Shown here one piece after another: positions 35,381 through 45,103 of a DNA stretch of 64,000 nt. The stretch is taken from contig NZ_DAIQRQ010000022.1 in assembly GCF_036786105.1 (NCBI RefSeq), forward strand, positions 1-64,000. The letters run 5' to 3'. The notes beneath the pieces were generated by a model, which saw only the letters and a list, made by a program, of their open reading frames with translations, did not search any database and was not told where the DNA came from. The DNA is from Ohtaekwangia sp036786105. Lineage in GTDB: Bacteria; Bacteroidota; Bacteroidia; Cytophagales; Cyclobacteriaceae. Position 1 is the stretch's first letter; each line of letters starts with the position of its first letter. The position numbers and the translations under genes are program-made.

Positions 35381-37246
35381 TTAGTTTTTTTTCAGAGAGA
35401 AATAAAAAATCGCACCTTCGCCTTCTTTACCCTCCGCCCACACTTTTCCTCCATGGCGCGATACAACTCGTTTCACAATGGCGAGTCCAACACCGGTTCC
35501 CTGGTATTCCTGCGGATTGTGAAGCCGCTGAAAAACTCCAAACAACTTGTTATAGTATTCCATGTCAAAACCTACACCATTATCTTTTACATAATAATGT
35601 GTTTCTCCATGCTGCGGTATACATCCTATAATGATATGCGGTGCGGCTTTCTTGGATGAATATTTAAACGCGTTGGAAACGAGATTCAGGAATACCTGTT
35701 TCATCAACGCTATATCTGCTTCTGCCATCGGTAGTTCATGCACTTCAACTTCGGCGTTACCTCTTGTTTCTTTCAGCTCTTCGAGTACCGATTGCACCAG
35801 GGTATTCATATCGATGGGCGTGACCTGTATATCTTTCATACCGATGCGCGAGAGCGTAAGCAGGTCGTCAATGAGATTGCCCATCTTAGTAACGTTCCGG
35901 CGAATATTGCCAAGTAAACGTTTACCTTCTTCATCGGTGGTTTCGAAGCGATTCAGAAACATGGCAATGAAGCCATCGATGGCCCGGAGAGGGGCACGCA
36001 AATCGTGCGATACAGAATAAGAAAATGACTCCAGTTCTACGATATGCTCTTCCAGTTCAAGATTCAGCTGTTGGATGCGTTGCTCGGCAAGCTTGCGTTC
36101 TGTAATGTCGCGTATCGCCGCCAGTGCTAATGTACCTTCTTCTGTTTCGAGCGGACTAAGACTGATCTCTACCGGAAATTCAGAGCCATCTTTTCGTTTA
36201 CCGTATAACTCCAGGCCTATGCCCATGCCGCGGATGCGCGGATCACGAAAGAAATTTTTACGATGCCCCGGGTGTGCACCATGAAACCGCTCCGGTATAA
36301 GTACTTCTATTTCCTTACCTTCTATCTCACGCCTTTCATATTGAAATATATTCTGAATCTGCGCATTCACCATTTGTATCTTTCCATCCTGGCCTACAAT
36401 CACCATGGCATCGGGGGCAGACTCCAGCAATCCTTTAAATTTCTCTTCCGATTTCTTTCGTTCCGTTATATCGCGAATCGCCGCCAGTGCCAGTATACCT
36501 TCCGTTGTCTCCAGCGGGCTGAGACTAATCTCTACCGGAAATTCGGTGCCATCTTTTCGTTTACCGTATAACTCCAGGCCTATACCCATGCCGCGCACGC
36601 GCGGATCATGGAAAAATCCTTCACGGTGTTTAGGATGATGCTTGTGATAACGATCGGGGATAAGTACTTCAATGTTTTGATTGTGCAACTCATCGCGGGT
36701 GAAGAGAAAAAGCTTTTCAGTTTGCGTATTCGCCATTTGTATCCTTCCATCGTTGCCTACAATGATCATGGCATCAGGTGCTGATTCCAACAGCGATCTG
36801 AATGTTTCCTGTGGTGTATGATGCCGCCTGAAATCACGCGCAATGCTGGCGATACCCGTAATTTCTCCTGCGCCATTCCGGATCGGCGATGCCATTATGG
36901 AAAGATATATAGTTTTGCCGTTCTTATGTACCTGCTCTGTTTCGTAATGATCGATGAATTCACCTTTGAGAATGCGTGTTGTGATCAGCGTTTCTTCCTG
37001 CAAACGATCGGCCGGAATGATCTGTGCTATATTTTTACCGATTACCTCGGCGTGCGTATATCCCAGCAGTTTTTCAGCTCCGCGATTCCAGCTGGTAATT
37101 GTACCATCCGGAGTTTTGCTCACAATAGCATCTTCAGCGTTTTCTACAATAGAAGCTTGCAGGGATGCATTTTCAGTTAACGGTTTTGTAGCGAACGGTT
37201 CGATCATGATACTAACGTGGTTAATCTCCAATCCGTGGTGCTTCAT
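35381..37246 (-). CDS. PAS-PAS-PAS histidine kinase with a tandem-duplicated PAS unit
   Basis: About 621 residues from the ATG at 37246; a further ATG at 37207 is also possible. PAS 1 is at ~12-130 (SIVENAEDAIVSKTPDGTI). PAS 2 and PAS 3 are near-identical (LLESAPDAMIIVGNDGRIQM and LLESAPDAMVIVGQDGKIQM; both contain RGMGIGLELYGKRKDG). HisKA has SFSYSVSHDLRAPLRAIDG, and the HATPase has NLVSNAFKYSSKK, DNGVGFDMEYYNKLFGVF and GTGVGLAIV. It resembles bacteriophytochrome-type kinases without the chromophore module. The PAS units repeat at exactly 363 bases on the DNA. It heads an operon with the receiver protein at 34918. Confidence 0.93.
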   Translation of the reverse strand: MKHHGLEINHVSIMIEPFATKPLTENASLQASIVENAEDAIVSKTPDGTITSWNRGAEKLLGYTHAEVIGKNIAQIIPADRLQEETLITTRILKGEFIDHYETEQVHKNGKTIYLSIMASPIRNGAGEITGIASIARDFRRHHTPQETFRSLLESAPDAMIIVGNDGRIQMANTQTEKLFLFTRDELHNQNIEVLIPDRYHKHHPKHREGFFHDPRVRGMGIGLELYGKRKDGTEFPVEISLSPLETTEGILALAAIRDITERKKSEEKFKGLLESAPDAMVIVGQDGKIQMVNAQIQNIFQYERREIEGKEIEVLIPERFHGAHPGHRKNFFRDPRIRGMGIGLELYGKRKDGSEFPVEISLSPLETEEGTLALAAIRDITERKLAEQRIQQLNLELEEHIVELESFSYSVSHDLRAPLRAIDGFIAMFLNRFETTDEEGKRLLGNIRRNVTKMGNLIDDLLTLSRIGMKDIQVTPIDMNTLVQSVLEELKETRGNAEVEVHELPMAEADIALMKQVFLNLVSNAFKYSSKKAAPHIIIGCIPQHGETHYYVKDNGVGFDMEYYNKLFGVFQRLHNPQEYQGTGVGLAIVKRVVSRHGGKVWAEGKEGEGAIFYFSLKKN

Positions 37247-37620
37247 ACTGGTTTCCACACCGCCCCGACACAAGTATGTTGCTATAGAGTAACAGAATCG
37301 TTACTTAAGATAATCTTCTGCATGAACTTATCCAAGCGTAATGATTTGAATTTACCGGTGGCTCCGGGCCATCTGGTTTTATCTGTGCAGGCGTTTAAAC
37401 GCACATGAACGTAACGGTACGTTTGCTAACGTTTTACCGAAGGGGTGTTCCGTAGAATTACAGACATTTTGCTCGGTAATTAAAGCACGTACCCTTCCTG
37501 AATATTGCAGAGAAACAGTTTTTTCGGATTGCTCTACATTTGAGTGTACATATAGGTCCCGCACAGTCTGCTTGTGCAACGCATTGTTCGAAACTTGCGG
37601 GACACCTAACCGATAACAGG
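37247..37620. other. Divergent intergenic region
   Basis: About 370 bases between the minus-strand PAS kinase and the plus-strand propeller sensor. It should hold both promoters. Frames that extend the flanking genes into it lack conserved residues. No repeat was recognised. Confidence 0.35.
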
Positions 37621-40353
37621 ATGAAGCGACAGGTAATTATTGCAGCCTTTTTGATTTTATATTACATAACAGGTGCTGCACAGGAGGGGGATTATTTTTT
37701 AACACAGCATACCTACGATAATAATCGTTTCGATACAGAGAATTTCGCCATAGAGCAAGATGCTAACGGGCTTGTTTATGTAGCCAACAAACATGGAGTC
37801 TTACACTACGATGGGCGCCATTGGGATCTTGTGTCGTGCCCCGGTACTGTATATGATATACATGTAACGCCTGCCAACCAGGTATATGTTGCCGGTAAAA
37901 TGGGCATTGGGTATTTGCAATATACCATGGGCTTTTCTATGGCTCAATATATAGCGCTGCCTCAAAAAGTATCTTCTGAAGGAGTTTTCAAGATTGAACA
38001 GCAGGGCGATGATATCTTCTTCCTCAGCAGCGAAGCGCTTTACATATACCATCAGGCGAAGCGAACCATCCAACGCATTCCCGCACCTGAAGACAACAGC
38101 CTTGTGAATATGTTTTTGCTTTCCGGCAAACTGATCGTGCAGGCACAAGACAAATCATTTTATATACCTGCGGGAAAAACGTTGCAGGTAACAGAAACGG
38201 GGCTGCCTAAAGGTGCATGGGTCGTGTTCGCAGCAGCACAACCTGAAAACCCTTCCGTATCTCTCGTGGCCACACATCAGAACGAGTTATTCTGGTTGCG
38301 CAACGGCGGTGCTACACGCGTTAACCTGAACGATGACCGATACCTGGAACGGTCGGAGCCTACCTCGTGCCGGTGGGTAAACAAAGACCTTGTTGCTATA
38401 GGCACGCTTCGCGGAGGTGTAGTATTCATCAAAACCACCACGGGTACACTGGATAAGATTGTAAACTATCACACGGGCCTGCCTGACAATGAGGTGTATG
38501 CCCTCGGAAGCGATCGCGATCAGGGTATATGGGTGGCACACGCGTATGGTTTTACACGCATTGCCCCCGCATTGCCGTTCCGTTGTTATTCCAATTTTCC
38601 AGGTATAGATGGTAATCTCCTGTCAGTAATGCCCTTTGAAGGCTCCGTATACATCGGCACAAGCACAGGCCTGTACCTGTTGGAAACGGTAAAGGCAGTG
38701 AAAGAAGCGCCTGTATCGACTGGCAGGCGTAACGTGGCAACACAGCGTAAACCAGTGCAAACGCAACAGGTAGCCGTGCAGGAGAGTGAGCCTCCGGTAG
38801 AAACAAAATCAAATCGCAAGCTCTTTGGATTCCTGCGTTCCAAAAAGAAGAAATCTGAAGAAGCAGAAGCGAAAGAAAAAGAGACACCTCCTGTTATAGC
38901 AGATACCAAGACAGAGGTAAAAAATATTCAGAATAAGATTCTCGTGCGTTCGCACAAAAATCGGACAGAGCAAAAATCGGCACCTGATGAAATACAGTAT
39001 CGCTACCGGCCGGTAGCCGGCTATACTGGCAAGAGTGTGAGCATAAAACAATGGAGAAACAGTATAATAGCGGGAGGCAGTGGTGGTCTCTTTGAAATTC
39101 AACATGGAAAAGCAACAAAGATCGATTCAGACCATACACTGGCATTTGCCTGTAATGGCAGCACGGGCGAAATCGTTTCTTTTACGGTAGATCACCGGCT
39201 TAAGATATTCTCCAAGAAACAGGCATCCTGGGCGTTGGTTACTTCCCGCACTATTGATGATGAAGTAATACACATCAATAACGAACGAAAGAATGAGATA
39301 TGGCTCAGTGGCCGCAACGCCATATACCGGTTAAAACAAGACAGTGCCCAGGCCTACTCCAAGTTCAGTACGCTGCGTATCGAGAATGCTTATAACGACA
39401 ATGTCTACGCGTTCACCCGCAAGGGCAACATATATTTCATTGCTTCGCACGACTGTTTTTACTACGATTCTACCCGCAACATCCTGTTGCACGATCGGGC
39501 TATGCGAAAAGAGCTTGGCAAGATTGATCGCGTTATTCAGAGCAACGAAAACATCTGGGTATATCACAATTCACAATGGACCTGTTTGTCTGACAGCCGC
39601 ATATCGCACGAAAGCCTTAACGTGTTGGGATTCTTCAAGCAGATCAAATCCCTGTACGTGCAGCCTAATGGACAGTTCTGGGTAACGACCGGAACGAATG
39701 AGTTATACAAAATATCATCGCAGACGTACACCGCTCAACCTTCACTGCATAAAGTGCTGGTAAAACAGGTGTTAAGTAAGGATGGAAAGCCACTGCCTTT
39801 GAAAAATCTGAAAGTTGATCAGGATAACAGTTCGCTTGCCTTTGAATTTATTCATCCCGATTACCTGGGCCTGTTAGGTTTACAGTATCAATATAAGCTG
39901 GATGGCCTATCCGGAAACTGGACAGATTGGACTTCAGATGCTTCTTTGTCGTATCAACTGTTGCCGGCGGGCACATATGACCTCCACGTGCGTATAAAGG
40001 ACGCGTTGGGTGAGACATCGGAAACACATCTCATGCATTTTAGAGTAGTGCCTCCTTATTGGAAGACTTCGTGGTTCTATTTACTCGAAATAATTTTCTT
40101 CGGATCACTGCTGTTTCTCACGTTCCGTTTAAACCGGAATCAAAAAGGCAATCGCTATGAATTTATTACGCGGATACTCACATTTCTCACCTTGATCCTC
40201 ATCATTGAACTGATTCAGAATCTGGCTGCCAGTTATTGGACTACAGACACTTCGCCCGTGGTGAACTTCTTTGTGCAGGCTGTTATTGCCCTCCTGGTTT
40301 ATCCGGTAGAAAAAGGCCTGAAAACGTTTCTCTCGGGTAAGGGTGCTACCTAA
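37621..40353 (+). CDS. Two-component-regulator propeller/Y_Y_Y sensor protein with no kinase domain
   Basis: 910 residues from the ATG at 37621, which gives the signal peptide MKRQVIIAAFLILYYITGAAQ; the frame extends 27 codons further upstream without signal-like residues. The periplasmic part has Reg_prop-type blades (FAIEQDANGLVYVANKHGVLHYDG, DRDQGIWVAHAYGFTRI). A charged insert (about residues 365-440, rich in Lys and Glu, FGFLRSKKKKSEEAE) interrupts the propeller. A Y_Y_Y domain (FEFIHPDYLGLLGLQYQYKLDGLSGNWTDW) leads to a first TM helix, then two more helices to the end. There is no HisKA or HTH, unlike hybrid sensors with this periplasmic part. It must signal through a partner, possibly the HAMP-GAF protein encoded 150 bases downstream. 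Confidence 0.82.
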   Translation: MKRQVIIAAFLILYYITGAAQEGDYFLTQHTYDNNRFDTENFAIEQDANGLVYVANKHGVLHYDGRHWDLVSCPGTVYDIHVTPANQVYVAGKMGIGYLQYTMGFSMAQYIALPQKVSSEGVFKIEQQGDDIFFLSSEALYIYHQAKRTIQRIPAPEDNSLVNMFLLSGKLIVQAQDKSFYIPAGKTLQVTETGLPKGAWVVFAAAQPENPSVSLVATHQNELFWLRNGGATRVNLNDDRYLERSEPTSCRWVNKDLVAIGTLRGGVVFIKTTTGTLDKIVNYHTGLPDNEVYALGSDRDQGIWVAHAYGFTRIAPALPFRCYSNFPGIDGNLLSVMPFEGSVYIGTSTGLYLLETVKAVKEAPVSTGRRNVATQRKPVQTQQVAVQESEPPVETKSNRKLFGFLRSKKKKSEEAEAKEKETPPVIADTKTEVKNIQNKILVRSHKNRTEQKSAPDEIQYRYRPVAGYTGKSVSIKQWRNSIIAGGSGGLFEIQHGKATKIDSDHTLAFACNGSTGEIVSFTVDHRLKIFSKKQASWALVTSRTIDDEVIHINNERKNEIWLSGRNAIYRLKQDSAQAYSKFSTLRIENAYNDNVYAFTRKGNIYFIASHDCFYYDSTRNILLHDRAMRKELGKIDRVIQSNENIWVYHNSQWTCLSDSRISHESLNVLGFFKQIKSLYVQPNGQFWVTTGTNELYKISSQTYTAQPSLHKVLVKQVLSKDGKPLPLKNLKVDQDNSSLAFEFIHPDYLGLLGLQYQYKLDGLSGNWTDWTSDASLSYQLLPAGTYDLHVRIKDALGETSETHLMHFRVVPPYWKTSWFYLLEIIFFGSLLFLTFRLNRNQKGNRYEFITRILTFLTLILIIELIQNLAASYWTTDTSPVVNFFVQAVIALLVYPVEKGLKTFLSGKGAT

Positions 40354-40504
40354 TATAGGGCTAGGTCTATGTATTTATACGGAGGCGATTTTCAGTAAAT
40401 ATTGATTCGTGGGTAAGCATTAAACCAGACATACTATTGTATACCGCAGATTTACCTTTGCCATAGTTCTTTTAAAATCGACCCAAGTGTCCCAACCGTG
40501 GAGT

Positions 40505-42781
40505 ATGAAAATTAGATTTACTTTATCAGGGCAGATGTCAGCCGGCTACCTGTTTATCGTTTTGGTGGCGGCCCTAGTAACATTCGTTTGTTATCGGTCT
40601 CTTAATACCAATGAAGAGCTCGAAAACAAAGTTCAGCAGGTATATTCTCCTGTATATCTTTCGTTGAAAGATCTCAACGAATTGCAGTATAACTCACTGC
40701 GTCTTACAAACCGTTGGATTTTTCAACCAAATCCTGAAGACAAGCAAACGCTCATTGATATACACAAGGTAGACTACCTTGCGTTGAAGCGCAGGCTTGA
40801 AAAGATATGCGCCGATGCCCATGACGCTCAGCTCACGGAAGAAATAAATGGCTTGCTGACCGATGTTCAGAAAATGCTGCTGGGCCAAAATGAAATCATG
40901 GAATTGCTGAAGACGGATTCTTCCTACAATCCGGTACGATTAGATAAGGCCATCAAGATTCTTGACCGTAACATTACCCCCAATGTGAAGCAAATTGAAA
41001 GCAAGCTCGACAAGACGTTGCTCTTCCAAAAAAACCACATGCAAGCCATTTATAGCGAGAAGGCATACAACCGGGTAACCATTATCTATTTACTTATAGG
41101 CATGCTCGTGTTTTGCACGGTGGCATCCATTGCTTCGTATTACTTCACTGTTAAAAAGGTTGTGAAACCGATTATGCAGTTAAAACAAGTCATTGTAAAG
41201 ATGGGTGAAGGCGATATGGTTGACGTCAAGTTCAACGAGCGTAATGATGAAATTGGATTGATCATGAAGGCGATCAAGGGCTTGATGGTAGGAATGAACG
41301 CCAGGCTTACGTTCGCCGAGCAGATCGGCAACGGCAATTATACCGACACTTCCTTCACATTACTGAGTGATAAGGATGCAATGGGAAAAGCGCTGATCGA
41401 CATGCGTCAGAACCTGAAGCGCAATGCTGAAAACGAACGCCAGCGTAACTGGTCTGTGGCTGGCCTTGCCGAGTTTGCCGAGATTATTCGCAACGAGAAC
41501 GATTTTCAAAAACTGGGCGATGCTATTATCAGTAACCTGGTACGGTATACAGACTCCAATCAGGGAGGTTTATTCATCTGTGAAAGTGCTTCTGAAGACT
41601 CAGAAGAGGAGCATCTCAAACTGTTGTCATGCTATGCCTGGGATAAAAAGAAATTCGAAGAACGGATCATCTACAGAGGTCAGGGTCTGGTAGGGCAGTG
41701 TTGGGAAGAAGGTGCGCCCATATTCATGAGTCAGGTGCCGGCAGATTATGTGAACATAACATCCGGATTGGGCTATGCTACGCCACGTTGCATCTTTATT
41801 GTGCCTCTCAAAGTAAACGAGACTATATATGGTGTTTTGGAACTTGCATCATTCGAGCCCTATAAAACCTATAAGCAGGATTTCATTGTAAAAGTCTGCG
41901 AAAATATAGCCTCTGCTGTAGCGGCAGCACGCACTAACGAACAAACCCGGAAACTGTTGCAACTGAGCCGCCAGCAGGCAGAAGAAATGCGCGCACAGGA
42001 AGAAGAGATGCGCCAGAATATGGAAGAGCTGGCCGCTACGCAGGACGAAATGATGCGTGTGCTTACAGAGACGCAAAACAAAGAGCGTTTTCTGCAGGAG
42101 ATGATGAACGCATCAACCGATTCCATTGTCACTTTCGATCATGCTTATAAGGTATTAAGCTATAACCGGGCAGCAATTGAAGAGTTTAAGCGCGTGGGAA
42201 TCCGATTGGAGGCAGGTGCTAATTTGTTAACGCTTCTTTCTTCGTATGAAGGACTAAAACAAATATATGATCGGGCGCTTGCTGGCGAATTGATAGAGAT
42301 GGAGAATGAGTCTGAAGGCAAAAATTATATAGTTCATTATGTTCCGATTCGTTCCGTGGATGGAGCAGTAACTGCGGTTGCTGTCTTTATTAAGGATGTA
42401 ACCGTGATTATGCAGGCAAAACAGGAAGCTGACCGGTTATTGACGGAAAGTCAGGCACAGGAAGAAGAGTTGCGCCAGACCATGGAAGAACTGCAGGCTA
42501 CAATGGAGAGTGAAGCCAAGCGCACGCGTGAATTAGAACGTAACGCGGCTCAACTGGAAGCACAAAAGCAGATGATGACCAAGACTATTGAAAAGCTGCG
42601 TATACAGGAAGCTGAAACCAGGGCGAAGTCAGATGAGCTTGCCTTGAAGGAGCAGCAGGTTATAGCACAGCAAACGATGATGGAGCAAACGGTGAGAGAA
42701 TTTATAGAAAATGAAGCGGTGTTGCGTCAGCAACTTGAAGAGAAAGAACAGATCATTGCCGCACTGAGCAATCCTGTTTAA
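40505..42781 (+). CDS. HAMP-GAF-PAS coiled-coil membrane sensor without catalytic output
   Basis: 758 residues from the ATG at 40505; a GTG six codons upstream is possible. TM 1 (~15-33) and TM 2 (~195-215) flank a four-helix-bundle-like periplasmic domain of ~155 residues. A HAMP linker (KPIMQLKQVIVKMGEGDM) leads to a GAF domain (QGGLFICESASED, GLGYATPRCIFIVPLKVNE), a coiled coil (EEMRAQEEEMRQNMEELAATQDEM), a PAS domain (MMNASTDSIVTFDHAYKVL) and ~130 further residues of coiled coil. There is no kinase, cyclase or MCP signalling domain. The GAF and coiled coil resemble those of the two CHASE3 proteins. It is followed by a SpoIIAA-like gene at 42857. Confidence 0.85.
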   Translation: MKIRFTLSGQMSAGYLFIVLVAALVTFVCYRSLNTNEELENKVQQVYSPVYLSLKDLNELQYNSLRLTNRWIFQPNPEDKQTLIDIHKVDYLALKRRLEKICADAHDAQLTEEINGLLTDVQKMLLGQNEIMELLKTDSSYNPVRLDKAIKILDRNITPNVKQIESKLDKTLLFQKNHMQAIYSEKAYNRVTIIYLLIGMLVFCTVASIASYYFTVKKVVKPIMQLKQVIVKMGEGDMVDVKFNERNDEIGLIMKAIKGLMVGMNARLTFAEQIGNGNYTDTSFTLLSDKDAMGKALIDMRQNLKRNAENERQRNWSVAGLAEFAEIIRNENDFQKLGDAIISNLVRYTDSNQGGLFICESASEDSEEEHLKLLSCYAWDKKKFEERIIYRGQGLVGQCWEEGAPIFMSQVPADYVNITSGLGYATPRCIFIVPLKVNETIYGVLELASFEPYKTYKQDFIVKVCENIASAVAAARTNEQTRKLLQLSRQQAEEMRAQEEEMRQNMEELAATQDEMMRVLTETQNKERFLQEMMNASTDSIVTFDHAYKVLSYNRAAIEEFKRVGIRLEAGANLLTLLSSYEGLKQIYDRALAGELIEMENESEGKNYIVHYVPIRSVDGAVTAVAVFIKDVTVIMQAKQEADRLLTESQAQEEELRQTMEELQATMESEAKRTRELERNAAQLEAQKQMMTKTIEKLRIQEAETRAKSDELALKEQQVIAQQTMMEQTVREFIENEAVLRQQLEEKEQIIAALSNPV

Positions 42782-42807
42782 AATGAAGCACGCGAACGTA
42801 TATCCGG

Positions 42808-42836
42808 GTATATATCAGAATAACAAGTATATATCA
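42808..42836. repeat. Direct repeat GTATATATCA
   Basis: Two exact copies (42808-42817 and 42827-42836) with 19-base periodicity, just upstream of the gene at 42857. This could be a tandem protein-binding site or chance, as TATATA is frequent in this DNA. Confidence 0.35.
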
Positions 42837-42856
42837 CGGAATGAATATAAAGCTGG

Positions 42857-43252
42857 ATGAAAAACCTGGAGACGGAACATGTACGGATAAGTTTTAACCA
42901 TGCCGATGGCTATTTGGATATAATATTTAGCGGATTCGTTTCCTATGAAGAACTCGCAGAAGCAATCCGGTATGAATTGATGATGATACACCACTATACC
43001 ATCCGCAAGTGTATTGTGAACTTACAGAAGATTGCTATATATCCTAAAGGAGGAGTAGACCACGTCAGAAATGTGTGGTTCCCTGAGGTGGTGAAGGCAG
43101 GTATTACCCATGTTGCCTTTATTGTTCCGGAGAATATGTTCGCCCAGCTCGATATGCAGGCGGCTCATACCGAGGCGGAAGAGAAGAAAGTGATGCACAC
43201 AAAATACTTCATCGAGGCAAGTACTGCGCTGGAGTGGATAAGAAAGTTTTGA
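42857..43252 (+). CDS. SpoIIAA-like small protein, paralogue 2
   Basis: 131 residues, soluble. It shares with the product of 8735-9148 the IIFSGFVSYEEL turn, a central VNLQKI strand, and the pattern W.PEVVKAGITHVAFIVPENMF, ending with a helix containing ALEWIRKF. The residues after the third strand are charged (HTEAEEKKVMHTKYF). No enzyme motif. It lies between the HAMP-GAF-PAS protein and the second CHASE3-GAF protein on one strand (75- and 67-base gaps), which supports a shared function. The fold assignment is inferred from pattern, not from a firm family match. Confidence 0.65.
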   Translation: MKNLETEHVRISFNHADGYLDIIFSGFVSYEELAEAIRYELMMIHHYTIRKCIVNLQKIAIYPKGGVDHVRNVWFPEVVKAGITHVAFIVPENMFAQLDMQAAHTEAEEKKVMHTKYFIEASTALEWIRKF

Positions 43253-43319
43253 GAAGTTACTGGATGACAGATGTACTGCGGAAGTAAGGATTGTGAGTTG
43301 TTAAACAGATAAAACATTT

Positions 43320-44996
43320 ATGAAATTTCTTCAAGTTCTTAAGAAAAATAGCATTGTTGCTGTCATAGCGTTTGTCTCGGCATTACTTGTTGTTAACGTT
43401 GCGCTGATCTTTTATAACAAAAAGATTATTGTAAAGAATAGCGAGACCATGCACGAATCAGAAGTAATAATCTCTCGATCAGATCAACTTGTTAATTACT
43501 TCTTGCATAATTTCGATCTTGCTGTTCGTGGCTATTTTATTACCAAAAAGCCGGAAATGTTTGGTCCCGCAGAAGAAGCTACAGGCCGCATTGATAGAAA
43601 TTTCGACATCTTAAGAGAAGGACTGGTTAAACAAGGTTATGATGTTGGGCCGCTGGATGGCTTACGCAACACTTACAAGGAGTATGCAGAATTTATCCTT
43701 GAAATGAAGCGAATGGTAGACATAGACAGTATGGCTACATTTCGTAACATGCTGGCGGAAGACCGTGGTCTTAAAGTGTATTTGCAATGGAACGAAATAA
43801 ATACCAAAATCGTAGCATTTGAAGGACAGATAAAAACAACAGCCGAAGAAGAGTATCAGGCCGCAGTGAATAATAATTTGTACTTGCAGGCATTTATACT
43901 ACTCATAGGATTGCCAACACTGGGGTACGTGGTTTACAAAATACGCAACGATGATCGCAGTCGATCAACGCTGCTCATAGAATTGGATCAAAATAACCGG
44001 AAATATGTTTTTAACCCCGGTACCGACCAGACAATAACAGATCCGAAGAAAGTTATCGAGAGCTCCATCGTGAACCTGCAGCAGGCGAGCGAATTTATTG
44101 AGAGTATATCGCAGGGTAAATATGGCATCGAGTGGAATGGTTTGAATGATGAAAACGAACCTTTGAACGAAACGAACCTCGCGGGCAGACTTACCAATAT
44201 GCGTGATCAGCTGAAGCAGATGAAACGCGAGGAAGAGCGCAGGTTGTGGACAAACGAAGGACTTACCAAATTTTCGGAGACGGTACGAAATCATCAGAAT
44301 AATCTGAGTGAATTGTCGCAGGAAGTAATACGCTTCTTAACCCGCTACATGCAGGCGCAGCAGGGAGGTTTATTTGTGATAAAAGAAGATGAACAAAAAC
44401 CTTACCTGGAGCTGGCAGCTTGCTACGCTTTCGATAGAAGAAAATTCATTGAGCGCAGAATCGAGATTGGCGTGGGCATGATCGGTCAGGCTTATCTGGA
44501 AGGGCAAACTACTATGCTTACCAAACTTCCGCAGGGGTATACCTATATCACATCCGGTATGGGCGAAGCAACGCCAGGCTGTTTATTGATTGTGCCGATG
44601 AAGTACAACGATAAAACAGAAGCGATCATTGAGCTTGCAAGCCTTGAAAAATTTGAGGATCACCAGATCCAATTCCTTGAGAAGGCAGGAGAGTTTGTAG
44701 CGTCTGCATTGCAGGCCGTGAGAACCACAGATAAGATGCAGAGTCTGCTGGAGGCATCACAGCGTCAGGCAGAAGAGATGCGCTCCACAGAAGAGGAGAT
44801 GCGCCAGAATCTCGAAGAACTGCAGGCCACCCAGGAGGAAATGGTGCGCAAGCAAAAGGAATTAGACCGTGTGCGGGAAGAAGAAGCTGAACGTGCTAAA
44901 AAAGTAGCGGAGAGCAACCGGCAGGCTACCACTAAAATAATAGAGAAACTTAAAGCTACAGAAGAAGAACTTCGGAGATTGAAAGCGGGCCAATAG
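43320..44996 (+). CDS. CHASE3-GAF membrane sensor without an output domain, paralogue of 6242-7810
   Basis: 558 residues with the same plan as the product of 6242-7810: TM 1 (~12-30), CHASE3-like domain (VRGYFITKKPEMF, EDRGLKVYLQWNE), TM 2 (~189-206), the linker FNPGTDQTITDPKKVIESSIVNLQQASEF, the block LTNMRDQLKQMKREEERRLWTNEGLTKFSE, a GAF domain (QQGGLFVIKEDE, GMGEATPGCLLIVPMKYND) and a C-terminal coiled coil longer than in the paralogue, with TEEEMRQNLEELQATQEEM and a second heptad run. No catalytic domain. Both paralogues are strongly similar across the cytoplasmic part. SpoIIAA-like genes lie on both sides of it. Confidence 0.87.
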   Translation: MKFLQVLKKNSIVAVIAFVSALLVVNVALIFYNKKIIVKNSETMHESEVIISRSDQLVNYFLHNFDLAVRGYFITKKPEMFGPAEEATGRIDRNFDILREGLVKQGYDVGPLDGLRNTYKEYAEFILEMKRMVDIDSMATFRNMLAEDRGLKVYLQWNEINTKIVAFEGQIKTTAEEEYQAAVNNNLYLQAFILLIGLPTLGYVVYKIRNDDRSRSTLLIELDQNNRKYVFNPGTDQTITDPKKVIESSIVNLQQASEFIESISQGKYGIEWNGLNDENEPLNETNLAGRLTNMRDQLKQMKREEERRLWTNEGLTKFSETVRNHQNNLSELSQEVIRFLTRYMQAQQGGLFVIKEDEQKPYLELAACYAFDRRKFIERRIEIGVGMIGQAYLEGQTTMLTKLPQGYTYITSGMGEATPGCLLIVPMKYNDKTEAIIELASLEKFEDHQIQFLEKAGEFVASALQAVRTTDKMQSLLEASQRQAEEMRSTEEEMRQNLEELQATQEEMVRKQKELDRVREEEAERAKKVAESNRQATTKIIEKLKATEEELRRLKAGQ

Positions 44997-45103
44997 TATA
45001 GGCTGGTATATAAAGTTGCTGTCAGAAACTGAAACGGTATTGCCAGACAGGGTAAGTGCCATGAAGAAAAGGAAGTGTAGGATTATCGAATAATATCACA
45101 GGG

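Noticed and set aside
40505..42781. Histidine kinase assignment
   Set aside because: The C-terminal region is only coiled coil. No H-box and no N, G1 or G2 ATP-binding boxes.
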